Below, in pieces: positions 1 through 6,317 of a stretch of 10,535 nt of DNA. Both the position numbers and the translations under genes were made by a program. Numbering within the stretch: the stretch's first letter is position 1; each line of letters begins with the position of its first letter. The notes beneath the pieces were generated by a model. It had not been told where the DNA came from. It saw nothing but the letters and a program-made list of their open reading frames with translations, and searched no databases. Source of the DNA: an uncultured Granulosicoccus sp. (GTDB lineage: Bacteria > Pseudomonadota > Gammaproteobacteria > Granulosicoccales > Granulosicoccaceae); contig CALLPU010000086.1 of the NCBI GenBank assembly GCA_938016235.1, forward strand, positions 1-10,535, given 5' to 3'.

Positions 1-2
1 CG

Positions 3-923
3 TTTGAGCGGGCAATCACCTTGATCGATGAGCTGGATTACGTGAGCATTCGCGATCAGTCAGCCGCCGTACTGACTAACGACTGGGCTACGCGGTACAG
101 CGGCGAATATAGCGAGCGGTTGTGGATCCATACTTTTCAGATGATGAATTTCCTGTTATTGGGTATTCCGGAAGGAGCAGCTGTTGAAGCACGGCGCGCA
201 GCCAAACTGTTTGAAGAACACGCAGACACACTAAAACAAGATCGTTTCACGCGCTTCCTGATGGGTCTCAGCCTCGAAACAGCTGGGCAACTGGACAGCG
301 CGCAGGTGGAGTATCGGAAACTGGCGAGGGATTTTGAGGACCCCATTCCCTCGTTGTCCGGAGAAAGCCAGAGCGAACTGGTCGTATTTCTGGCCACTGG
401 ATTTATCGACAGAAAACTCCCGGGTGATTTGTTCATCGACTACGACGTCAGAATTTCATGGCCTTACTATCTGGATTCGGTGGCTATCGAACCTCGCATA
501 GACTTGCAAGTCCAGGGCGAGAAGATTGCAGAAACCCTACGCGCAGACACCACACTGGTAACCATCTCTCAGAAAGCACTTGAAAAGCGCGGGAAACGCA
601 TTGCTACACGCCAAGCCGTAAGACTGGCGGCAAAGCATGGCATTGCCGATGCGCTGGAACAGGAAGATGCCTTAGCCGGTGGTATTGCCAGACTACTGCT
701 GGCGGTAATTGAACAGGCTGATACACGCAGCTGGGAAACACTGCCTGCAAACATGGTGCTGTTACGCATTCCGCTGGATGCAGGCGATCAGACAGTCACT
801 TTACGACTGAGTGACTACGCAACAGAGGCCAACAGCATCGACTACTTGCGCAGTATCGATGTATCACTTGCACCCGGTGAGCGCCAATTCAGATTGATCA
901 GAACGGGGGTCAATGTCGACTAG
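3..923 (+). CDS. COG3014-family TPR-like protein, 3' portion (N-terminus outside window)
   Basis: The frame is open from base 3 to the TAG at 921-923, giving at least 306 residues. A TTG codon at 21 exists, but the reading frame is unbroken before it and starts mid-domain, so I treat the gene as truncated by the window edge. The visible part has hallmarks of the COG3014 family: VSIRDQSAAVLTNDWAT near the start, then a helical stretch with LLLGIPEGAAVEARRA, and ADTRSWETLPANMVLLRIPL near the C-terminus. From memory, full-length members are longer and often begin with a lipoprotein signal, which would lie upstream here. The helical part is TPR-like, suggesting a protein-interaction scaffold in the cell envelope. 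No biochemical function is known to me. No terminator follows directly; a 12-bp palindrome lies 21 bases after the stop. Confidence 0.82.
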   Translation, partial: FERAITLIDELDYVSIRDQSAAVLTNDWATRYSGEYSERLWIHTFQMMNFLLLGIPEGAAVEARRAAKLFEEHADTLKQDRFTRFLMGLSLETAGQLDSAQVEYRKLARDFEDPIPSLSGESQSELVVFLATGFIDRKLPGDLFIDYDVRISWPYYLDSVAIEPRIDLQVQGEKIAETLRADTTLVTISQKALEKRGKRIATRQAVRLAAKHGIADALEQEDALAGGIARLLLAVIEQADTRSWETLPANMVLLRIPLDAGDQTVTLRLSDYATEANSIDYLRSIDVSLAPGERQFRLIRTGVNVD

Positions 924-944
924 CGAGCAACGGTGACCAACCTG

Positions 945-956
945 TCAGGTACCTGA
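945..956. repeat. Perfect 12-bp palindrome TCAGGTACCTGA
   Basis: The 12 bases equal their own reverse complement. The site lies 21 bases after the stop codon of the COG3014-family gene. It has no T-tract after it, so it is not an intrinsic terminator. It could be a protein-binding site or chance; nothing else supports a role. Confidence 0.3.
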
Positions 957-1065
957 AGTACCAGAGCGAAATTCCATAACAGCGGCAGAACAAACCCGAG
1001 CCCCTTCGACAAAACACCGTCTCGTAACACGGCATTCTGCTTCGCTCACACCGCCGCTGATTTTA

Positions 1066-1071
1066 TATGCT
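1066..1071 (+). promoter_or_regulatory. Possible -10 element TATGCT of the small unit
   Basis: TATGCT matches four of six positions of the sigma-70 -10 consensus and sits in a local AT-rich patch (1061-1077) within GC-richer DNA. It would start transcription near 1078, about 34 bases before the candidate small ORF. No good -35 hexamer is visible at 16-18 bases upstream, so support is weak. Confidence 0.22.
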
Positions 1072-1096
1072 AATCTTCAGTCTCCAGCCGCAACGC

Positions 1097-1110
1097 AAAG
1101 GAGGTGATCA
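1097..1110 (+). promoter_or_regulatory. Extended Shine-Dalgarno sequence, 12-base anti-SD complement
   Basis: The 14 bases read AAAGGAGGTGATCA. Bases 1098-1109 (AAGGAGGTGATC) are complementary to the conserved 3' end of bacterial 16S rRNA over 12 contiguous bases, far more than the usual 4-6. The GGAGG core ends 7 bases before the ATG at 1112, which is optimal spacing. This is the strongest ribosome binding site in the window. Confidence 0.7.
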
Positions 1111-1111
1111 A

Positions 1112-1168
1112 ATGTCTAGTGTTTTGATTTTTGTCGGGTCAGCTATGAGTGTAGCGCGATCTTACTAA
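1112..1168 (+). CDS. Candidate 18-residue small protein
   Basis: The ATG at 1112 opens an 18-codon frame ending in TAA at 1166-1168. The predicted peptide is MSSVLIFVGSAMSVARSY: a short hydrophobic stretch (VLIFVGSAM) with one Arg near the end. I do not recognise it. The case for translation is the exceptional ribosome binding site at ideal spacing, plus a strong terminator 51 bases after the stop. Together these make a compact transcript of about 170 bases. It could be an independent small protein, perhaps membrane-associated, or the coding part of a dual-function small RNA. A leader-peptide role is unlikely because no same-strand gene follows; the next gene converges from the - strand. Conservation is unknown, so confidence is moderate. 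Confidence 0.45.
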   Translation: MSSVLIFVGSAMSVARSY

Positions 1169-1194
1169 CGTTTATTTGCGTAAGACTCTAGCCA

Positions 1195-1208
1195 GCTGAT
1201 TCGTCAGC
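1195..1208 (+). other. UUCG-tetraloop hairpin
   Basis: GCTGA, loop TTCG, TCAGC forms a perfect 5-bp stem closed by a UUCG tetraloop, a loop known for unusual stability in RNA. It lies between the small ORF stop (1168) and the terminator stem (1219). This suggests a structured 3' region of the transcript. Confidence 0.5.
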
Positions 1209-1218
1209 CAAGGCACGG

Positions 1219-1246
1219 AAGCCGCCTCATCAGGCGGCTTTTTTTT
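1219..1246 (+). terminator. Strong intrinsic terminator
   Basis: The stem arms AAGCCGCCT (1219-1227) and AGGCGGCTT (1232-1240) pair perfectly over 9 bp around a CATC loop. Eight consecutive T bases end at 1246. This is a textbook rho-independent terminator for + strand transcription. On the - strand only two T bases follow the stem, so it should not efficiently terminate the convergent cupin operon. Confidence 0.93.
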
Positions 1247-1341
1247 GGGCGCTTCCAACCTGTCTGCAGCGTGACATACATCCGCCAATGAGCCCTGCAC
1301 AACCGGCTACGCGGTAAGTCATGGGATTGAACAAACCAGCA

Positions 1342-2406
1342 TCAGAAAGTGGTCTGAAACGCGCCAGGCAGCGACACTTCCAGGATAGCCACGTCTGATG
1401 ATATGTCGCCCAGCTCATACTGCTCGTTCGGTGGCAGCGTAAACGCATCGCCAGCAACGAGCAGCTGCTTGTTGATGCGAACACTACCGGCCAGCACCGT
1501 TGAAAACAGAACATTGGCCGAATGCGACGTGGTGTAGCTCTGCACCGATCCTGCAGCCCTGAGCAGGCAGGCACTGGCAGCATCAGCTGAGGCATCAGCT
1601 ATTCCCATATCCGCTGCGGCAAAACCGGGAATCCTGTGTGCCTGCCACCGTGCCTTGGCTTGTTGAAAGTGGCAGAAGCGTTGCCCGTGAAACAGGCGAT
1701 GCGAATCTATACGCGTTGTGGGAAGTTCCAATTCGTTGTCAATAGCCGTCACGTGTTCTGAGGGTGTGCTGATTTCAATCACCTCAAGACCGTTAGATGT
1801 CTCCAGCACCTTGTGTCGGATATGCGGTGGCTGGGTAACACAATCTCCCGGCATCAGCGTCAAGGCTTCTCCCTGATCTTCAAATACCAGCTTGATCCAG
1901 CCGCGGATGCAAAACACCAGTTGAAATTCAGTCGTGTGGTAGTGCACCCGATCAGCAACAGGGCCACCGTTGGGAATTCGCAAATGCGATGCGCTCAACG
2001 CACCTCCCAGGCGACTCGGAATCAATTCCCGGGTGTGAGTACCAGCGCGGCCCGTCGTCCACGGGGAAGAGCCTCGCAGCGTGCAAATCTCTGAGCGATA
2101 ACTCTTCAATGTCTGCTTGTGCACGGTGAAGGTCTGTTCGTAACAGACCTCTGTGCCACTGGGAGACGTTAAAGACGCGTCCTTGGATTCTTCTGTTCGA
2201 ATTAACAAACGGCCCGGGGCCGATTGATATTCCATATCCAGTAGCAACGATAATCCGTAACCTGCCAATTCCGCATAACGTGGCTTGTCCGCAGGATATA
2301 CCGAGCGCAGCTGCAGCTTGATATCACGTGTATAGAAGGCTATGTCAGCTTGCAGATCCTGACTGGGGAGAACGGTAAAACCGCACGCTACTGGCGAATT
2401 TACCAT
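1342..2406 (-). CDS. VOC-like plus cupin domain protein, function unknown
   Basis: This 354-residue protein starts at ATG 2406, with AGGAAG 8 bases upstream. Residues about 5-70 resemble a vicinal-oxygen-chelate (glyoxalase-like) half-domain, with FYTRDIKLQLRSVYPAD and a following AELAGYGLSLLLD. Residues about 140-215 are a canonical cupin. The metal motif is H155-Y-H157-T-T-E160, followed by GDCVTQPPHIRH with H198 as the likely third histidine. Residues about 290-348 look like a second cupin barrel (VLAGSVRINKQLLVAGDAFTLPP) that lacks the metal histidines. It follows the sugar dehydrogenase gene by 64 bases on the same strand, so the two are probably cotranscribed. Substrate and reaction are unknown; a dioxygenase, isomerase or sugar-sensing role are all possible. 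No signal peptide is seen, so it is probably cytoplasmic. Confidence 0.8.
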   Translation of the reverse strand: MVNSPVACGFTVLPSQDLQADIAFYTRDIKLQLRSVYPADKPRYAELAGYGLSLLLDMEYQSAPGRLLIRTEESKDASLTSPSGTEVCYEQTFTVHKQTLKSYRSEICTLRGSSPWTTGRAGTHTRELIPSRLGGALSASHLRIPNGGPVADRVHYHTTEFQLVFCIRGWIKLVFEDQGEALTLMPGDCVTQPPHIRHKVLETSNGLEVIEISTPSEHVTAIDNELELPTTRIDSHRLFHGQRFCHFQQAKARWQAHRIPGFAAADMGIADASADAASACLLRAAGSVQSYTTSHSANVLFSTVLAGSVRINKQLLVAGDAFTLPPNEQYELGDISSDVAILEVSLPGAFQTTF

Positions 2407-2470
2407 GCAATCAGCTTCCTGTTTTTCTTGGCTTGACGGCGTCCTGATCCGGTTACAGAAAGCACTGTGC

Positions 2471-3715
2471 TCACGGCATCAACCTGATCAATCGACCACC
2501 GGATTTGTCCTCTAACGCATAGACGTAGCCTTCAGGCCCCTGCTCCAGCTCTCGGATACGTCGTTTCATGTTATAACGCTCTTGCTCTACGGCAGGATTG
2601 TCAAGTTGCACTCTTACCAGGGATTGCGAAGAGAGCCCTCCCATTAATCCCGTACCTTCCCAACCCTCATACAACGACCCTGAATAGACCACCAGACCCG
2701 CCGGCGAAATTACCGGTGTCCAGCTTATCGCAGGCGGATTGAACTCAGGATGGGTAGCATGATCAGGTATGGGGACACCATTGTAGTGTTTGCCTTCTGA
2801 AACCACGGGGTATCCATAATTTGCACCGCGCTCAATCAGGTTAAGTTCATCGCCCCCTCTGGGGCCCATCTCATGCACCCAGAGTTGATTGAACTGATCA
2901 AATGCTATACCTAATGGGTTGCGATGACCCAGCGACCAAACCTGTGAAGCCACTGTGCCGTGCGCGGTAAACGGATTATCCACTGGAACACGGCCATCGT
3001 CATGAAGGCGGATAACCTTCCCCAGGTTTGTTTCCATGTCTTGTGCCGGGTCGAACTTCTGCCGTTCGCCCGAGGTGATGTACAGGAAGTTTTCAGACGA
3101 AAAAGCAAGCCGATGACCGTAATGCCCTTGCCCTGTGACCTTGGGTGACTGTTTCCAGATGACGGTAAATTCTGTAAGCCGTGCCGATGAGTTTTCTTTC
3201 TGCTCCAACCGTGCTCTGGCAACAACGGCACCACTCAGATTGCCATCACGCTCAACGTAGCTTAGGTACACCAGAGCATTATTGGAAAAATCAGGGTGCA
3301 ACACCACATCACCCAGCCCGCCTTGACCTGCAGCAGTCACTGCCGGCAACCCTTGAACCGGGATTCGACTGGTGACGCTGAGTGGCGACGTGTCATCCGT
3401 GGTCGGTGCGCCTTGCCCATTATCCAGGGCCAATTCGTCAGAATCAGAAAAACGCAGCAACCACAGATTGCCCGGCTTCTCCGTCACCAGCAACGCACCA
3501 TCGGGCAGAAATGTCATGGCCCAGGGCTGATTGAATGTGGCCAGAGGAACGGCCATCAATGTGTTACCCGAGTTGCTGGAAACGGTAAACGGCTCGTGCG
3601 AAACCTGATCAGAGGCGCAAGCCGATACCACCAATTGAGTGCTTAACGCGCACCCGATAGCAACAGCCTTTCGCAGCGCCTTGACGTGTCCAGATTGATT
3701 ACAGTACATACCCAT
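2471..3715 (-). CDS. PQQ-dependent aldose sugar dehydrogenase, lipoprotein
   Basis: This is a beta-propeller quinoprotein of the GSDH/YliI (Asd) family. The frame is open back to 3829, but I choose ATG 3715 (414 residues). It avoids overlap with the divergent gene, has AGGG 8 bases upstream, and starts just before a signal sequence. Residues 12-33 give a basic n-region, a hydrophobic core and the lipobox V-S-A-C33, predicting a lipid anchor. Family motifs in order: FNQPWAMTFLPDGALLVTE, GQGGLGDVVLHPDF, GHYGHRLAF with H198 as likely catalytic base, WSLGHRNPLGIAF with R265 as likely PQQ contact, EMGPRGGDELNLIERGANYGYP, and SPAGLVVYSG. It should oxidise aldoses in the periplasm, passing electrons to quinone or cytochrome. 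A cupin gene follows. The substrate cannot be read from sequence. Confidence 0.88.
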   Translation of the reverse strand: MGMYCNQSGHVKALRKAVAIGCALSTQLVVSACASDQVSHEPFTVSSNSGNTLMAVPLATFNQPWAMTFLPDGALLVTEKPGNLWLLRFSDSDELALDNGQGAPTTDDTSPLSVTSRIPVQGLPAVTAAGQGGLGDVVLHPDFSNNALVYLSYVERDGNLSGAVVARARLEQKENSSARLTEFTVIWKQSPKVTGQGHYGHRLAFSSENFLYITSGERQKFDPAQDMETNLGKVIRLHDDGRVPVDNPFTAHGTVASQVWSLGHRNPLGIAFDQFNQLWVHEMGPRGGDELNLIERGANYGYPVVSEGKHYNGVPIPDHATHPEFNPPAISWTPVISPAGLVVYSGSLYEGWEGTGLMGGLSSQSLVRVQLDNPAVEQERYNMKRRIRELEQGPEGYVYALEDKSGGRLIRLMP

Positions 3716-3745
3716 CGCTAACCCTGGCCCGGTCTCGTTGCACAG

Positions 3746-3774
3746 ATCATACGACAGTCTGGTTATACTCACGA
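3746..3774 (-). promoter_or_regulatory. Candidate sigma-70 promoter for the dehydrogenase operon
   Basis: On the - strand, TCGTGA (3774-3769) and TATGAT (3751-3746) are separated by 17 bases. The -10 matches five of six consensus positions; the -35 matches only three. Transcription would start near 3740, about 24 bases before ATG 3715. It overlaps the candidate promoter of the divergent gene. Confidence 0.4.
3764..3769 (+). promoter_or_regulatory. Candidate -10 element TATACT for the VC0807-family gene
   Basis: TATACT matches five of six -10 positions and lies 29 bases before the GTG start at 3799. The predicted start near 3776 gives a leader of about 23 bases. No good -35 is seen at 17 bases. 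TTGCAC at 3738-3743 is 20 bases away, which is too far. Confidence 0.38.
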
Positions 3775-3798
3775 CCCCGCCCGCCGAAATGCCCAACA

Positions 3799-4536
3799 GT
3801 GACCAAAGCCGAGCCCACCCAGAAACCACGTCCCTTCGTTGACCTGATCATCAGCATCGTCATACCGTCGGTCATTCTGATGAAGCTCAGCGGTGATGAC
3901 AAGCTCGGAGCGACGCTTGCGTTGATCGTTGCACTGGCCTTTCCCATCCTGTACGGCATTTACGAGCTGATCTTCAATGGCAAACGCAATGGCATGGCAT
4001 TGCTCGGTGTCATCAGCGTGCTGCTCACTGGTGGCATCGGACTGCTGAAGATCGATGCACAGTGGCTGGCGGTCAAAGAGGCTGCAATTCCATTGTGTAT
4101 TGGCGTTGGCGTGCTGGTCGCCAACAAGCTGGGGTATCCACTGGTGCGCAAACTGTTATTCAACCCCACCATCATGAACGTAGCCAGAATAGATGAGGAG
4201 CTGGAAAAGAAACAGAACCGTCAGACTTTCGAGAACCGACTGGATCGAGCCAACATGCTGTTGGCGGGCACTTTTCTGTTCAGTGCAGTGATGAACTATT
4301 TCCTGGCCAAAACCATCGTCACCAGCGAGAGTGGATCATCTGCGTTCAATGAAGAACTCGGCCGAATGACTCTACTTAGCTACCCGGTCATTGCCATTCC
4401 TTCCATGATCATGATGCTGGGAATCTTCTACTTCATCTGGCGGACCGTCAATCGTCTCACCGGTTTGTCGCTCGAAGAAATCATGGTCAGCGAGGAAGGC
4501 AAGGACAACGCCTCCAAATCGAAAGATTCTGATTGA
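3799..4536 (+). CDS. VC0807-family integral membrane protein
   Basis: This 245-residue polytopic protein starts at GTG 3799. The ATG at 3789 is in another frame that soon stops, and starting at the internal ATG 3880 would remove the conserved first membrane segment. Hydrophobic segments lie at about residues 15-30, 35-60, 68-85, 93-112, 150-172 and 188-213, so roughly six membrane spans. The text matches the VC0807 family as I recall it: IVIPSVILMKLS, LALIVALAFPILYGIYE, GVISVLLTGGIGLLKID and KEAAIPLCIGVGV. A charged, coiled segment (IDEELEKKQNRQTFENRLDRANM) sits near residues 130-152, and the C-terminus is hydrophilic. There is no Shine-Dalgarno sequence before the GTG, so expression may be weak. 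Function is not established. The gene is divergent from the sugar dehydrogenase operon and convergent with the protease gene. Confidence 0.8.
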   Translation: MTKAEPTQKPRPFVDLIISIVIPSVILMKLSGDDKLGATLALIVALAFPILYGIYELIFNGKRNGMALLGVISVLLTGGIGLLKIDAQWLAVKEAAIPLCIGVGVLVANKLGYPLVRKLLFNPTIMNVARIDEELEKKQNRQTFENRLDRANMLLAGTFLFSAVMNYFLAKTIVTSESGSSAFNEELGRMTLLSYPVIAIPSMIMMLGIFYFIWRTVNRLTGLSLEEIMVSEEGKDNASKSKDSD

Positions 4537-4558
4537 CGTTGCCCTTGCGCCTTGACTT

Positions 4559-4574
4559 GGCCCTTGTTTGGGCC
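4559..4574 (+). terminator. Weak hairpin after the VC0807-family gene
   Basis: GGCCC (4559-4563) and GGGCC (4570-4574) pair over 5 bp around TTGTTT. The following bases TTACTTGAG are only partly T-rich. It lies 22 bases after the stop, between two convergent genes. It may help termination but is not a clear intrinsic terminator. Confidence 0.28.
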
Positions 4575-4656
4575 TTACTTGAGTTGTGAGCCCTGCTTTT
4601 GAAAAGCTGATTTATCTCAATAAGCCAGAATGGGCCAATGCTGAACCCACGGTGAC

Positions 4657-6168
4657 CTATCCATTCGCAGACGGCAGTGTCAGCGCCAGAAATATCGGTG
4701 AGCTCTCCCGCTGAACAAGCACCGGGATAGCCTCGTCGGCGGGCGCTTCCCTGACCAGTTTTTCCAACTCCTTAACTGAATCGATCTCTTCACGATTCAG
4801 TGACAGGATGACATCCCCTGTGCGGATTCCGGCTGATGCTGCTGCACCGTCCGGGGATATCCTGGACACCACGACACCGGCATCGATGCCCATCTGCTCG
4901 CGCAATTCGTCTGGCACTTCAGCGACCTCAACACCAAGACGCGATTCATCCACGGGATTAACCGGAGCCACTGAGCTGACCTTCTGACCCTCATCAAGCG
5001 GCTCGATAGTGACATCTATCGTTTTTTGCTTGCCGTCTCTCAGCACGACAACAGGTACGGTTTTACCCGGCTTCACAGAACCCACCAGCGGCGGCAGTTC
5101 GCTAGAATAATTTACCGACTTCCCGTTGAAGTCCAGAATGATGTCACCGCTCTTCAAACCGCCATTGTCGGCCGGGCTGTTCTTGGTGACTTGCGCTATC
5201 AATGCGCCCGCTGGTTTGTCCAGCCCAAACGAATTTGCCAGCGCCTGGTCGACGTTCTGGATAGCAACACCCAACCATCCTCGTGTAGCAAATCCCTGGT
5301 CCTTGAGCTGTTCGGCGATAGACATCGCTACATTGATCGGGATCGAAAACGACAGGCCCTGGTAGCCACCCGAGCGTGAGTAAATCTGTGAATTCACGCC
5401 CACTACCTCGCCGTCAGTATTGAACAGAGGACCACCGGAGTTGCCTGGATTGACCGCAACATCAGTCTGAATAAACGGCACGTAAGTGTCGTCTGGCAGA
5501 CTTCGTGACAACGCGGACACAATACCTTGCGTGGCGGTGTGTTCAAAACCGAACGGTGAACCAATAGCCAGTACCCACTCACCGACTCTCAGATCGTCCG
5601 AGTCACCGATGGTGACGACCGGTAGATCGCTCGCGTCGAGTTTCAACAGCGCTATGTCACTGGCAGGATCGCTGCCGACCAGCTCCGCTTGATACTCGCG
5701 CCGATCGTTCAAACCCACCCGAATATCGGACGCATTGTCGACAACGTGCGCATTAGTGATGATGTAACCATCGTCTGAAATGATGAAACCACTACCAAAA
5801 CCAGTGCCTCTGCGTGGTTGCGGTGAGGGATTTTGGGGCAGTTGTTCAAAAAATCGACGGAATTGTTCCGGTATTTGCTCAGGGTCAAAGCCCGGTGTGC
5901 CGCTATCAGCCGACTGCGCAGCACCAGCTAACACAGAAATCTTGACTACTGCGTCACCCTCTTCTTCTACAAGAGCGCTGAAATCGGGCAAAGTATCTGC
6001 CCAGGATTTCGTTACAGCAAGAATGGGTAGCAATGCTATCCAGAAAAGTGTTTTTGCGTATATTCTGGAGCCACTGAATAGACGTGACTTGTTATGAGGT
6101 TCTCGTACACCCACTTCGGCGCCTCCATGAGGGCTTAACAGTAGTGTGTTATCGAGTGTGTTGATCAT
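4657..6168 (-). CDS. mucD: MucD/DegQ-like periplasmic serine protease (Do/HtrA family)
   Basis: With ATG 6168 this is 503 residues; GGAG lies 9 bases upstream. A hydrophobic core (FWIALLPILAV) followed by SWA gives a likely signal peptidase cut near residue 57. The trypsin-like domain carries the triad H141 (TNAHVV), D171 (SDIALLK) and S244 (GNSGGPL). PDZ1 covers about residues 296-389 (RGWLGVAIQ) and PDZ2 about 410-498 (RLGVEVAEV). The sequence follows Pseudomonas MucD closely (GSPFGFEHTATQGIVSA, VPFIQTDVAVNPGNSGGPLFN). Such proteases degrade or hold misfolded envelope proteins. The 57-residue leader is long. An in-frame GTG at 6114, with GGAGG 7 bases upstream, would give 485 residues and a 39-residue leader. 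The gene sits beside a divergent two-component system rather than in an algU-mucAB cluster. Confidence 0.9.
   Translation of the reverse strand: MINTLDNTLLLSPHGGAEVGVREPHNKSRLFSGSRIYAKTLFWIALLPILAVTKSWADTLPDFSALVEEEGDAVVKISVLAGAAQSADSGTPGFDPEQIPEQFRRFFEQLPQNPSPQPRRGTGFGSGFIISDDGYIITNAHVVDNASDIRVGLNDRREYQAELVGSDPASDIALLKLDASDLPVVTIGDSDDLRVGEWVLAIGSPFGFEHTATQGIVSALSRSLPDDTYVPFIQTDVAVNPGNSGGPLFNTDGEVVGVNSQIYSRSGGYQGLSFSIPINVAMSIAEQLKDQGFATRGWLGVAIQNVDQALANSFGLDKPAGALIAQVTKNSPADNGGLKSGDIILDFNGKSVNYSSELPPLVGSVKPGKTVPVVVLRDGKQKTIDVTIEPLDEGQKVSSVAPVNPVDESRLGVEVAEVPDELREQMGIDAGVVVSRISPDGAAASAGIRTGDVILSLNREEIDSVKELEKLVREAPADEAIPVLVQRESSPIFLALTLPSANG
6112..6131 (-). promoter_or_regulatory. Alternative start of the protease gene: SD plus in-frame GTG
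   Basis: On the - strand, GGAGG is followed 7 bases later by GTG (6114-6112), in frame with the protease 18 codons after ATG 6168. This ribosome binding site is stronger than the one before the ATG. The product would begin VGVREPHNKSR and keep the full hydrophobic signal core, so either or both starts may be used. Confidence 0.5.
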
Positions 6169-6209
6169 GGTTTTAAACTCCGTATTTCTCACGTAACTGA
6201 ATTTCAAGA

Positions 6210-6235
6210 GGAATTGACCCTTACGGACCAATTCC
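6210..6235. promoter_or_regulatory. Inverted repeat GGAATTG-N12-CAATTCC, candidate operator
   Basis: The arms (6210-6216 and 6229-6235) are perfect 7-bp complements around a 12-base spacer. The repeat lies in the 149-base region between the divergent protease and response regulator genes. It directly abuts a second perfect inverted repeat. A dimeric regulator, possibly the neighbouring response regulator, could bind here; this is inference. Confidence 0.45.
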
Positions 6236-6269
6236 GGGTAACTCGCGTTGCATTACATATTTGTTACCC
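6236..6269. promoter_or_regulatory. Inverted repeat GGGTAAC-N20-GTTACCC, candidate operator
   Basis: The arms (6236-6242 and 6263-6269) are perfect 7-bp complements with a 20-base AT-rich spacer. The repeat starts on the base after the previous repeat ends, and the two centres are 30 bases apart, close to three helical turns. Each arm contains GTAAC or its complement, and another GTAAC occurs at 6193-6197. Confidence 0.45.
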
Positions 6270-6317
6270 ACAACGTACTGTGCAGACAGTTTTCGCTTCA
6301 AAAAACATGGGGGCTAC

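Larger units (their letters stand above)
924..1341. other. Gene-poor intergenic stretch between convergent genes
   Basis: This 418-base stretch separates the COG3014-family gene (+) from the VOC/cupin gene (-). Bases 957-1062 hold nothing I recognise. Bases 1063-1246 hold a candidate small transcription unit: a possible -10 element, an extended Shine-Dalgarno sequence, an 18-codon ORF, a UUCG hairpin and an intrinsic terminator, described separately. Bases 1247-1341 lie downstream of the cupin gene on the - strand. I find no convincing terminator for that gene there. Confidence 0.7.

Noticed and set aside
1230..1595. 121-codon - strand frame overlapping the cupin gene end
   Set aside because: It is an alternate frame of the cupin gene and runs into the terminator region; no recognisable domain or ribosome site.
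1813..2094. 93-codon + strand frame opposite the VOC/cupin gene
   Set aside because: It lies fully antisense to a gene with clear conserved motifs, has no domain, and its composition reflects the opposite frame.
2460..2470. AGCAC-T-GTGCT palindrome at the dehydrogenase stop
   Set aside because: A one-base centre cannot form a hairpin without losing pairs, and there is no further evidence of function.
3716..3829. Longer N-terminus (38 extra residues) for the sugar dehydrogenase
   Set aside because: It would bury the lipoprotein signal inside the protein, overlap the divergent gene start and span the candidate promoters.
4595..4607. GCTTTTGAAAAGC inverted repeat between convergent genes
   Set aside because: The stem is AU-rich with a 3-base loop and no T-tract directly after it; too weak to call a terminator.
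6205..6240. Possible sigma-E/AlgU promoter for the protease
   Set aside because: GGAATT followed 17 bases later by TCCTC on the - strand only loosely resembles GAACTT-N16-TCTGA, and the GGAATT match is part of the inverted repeat.
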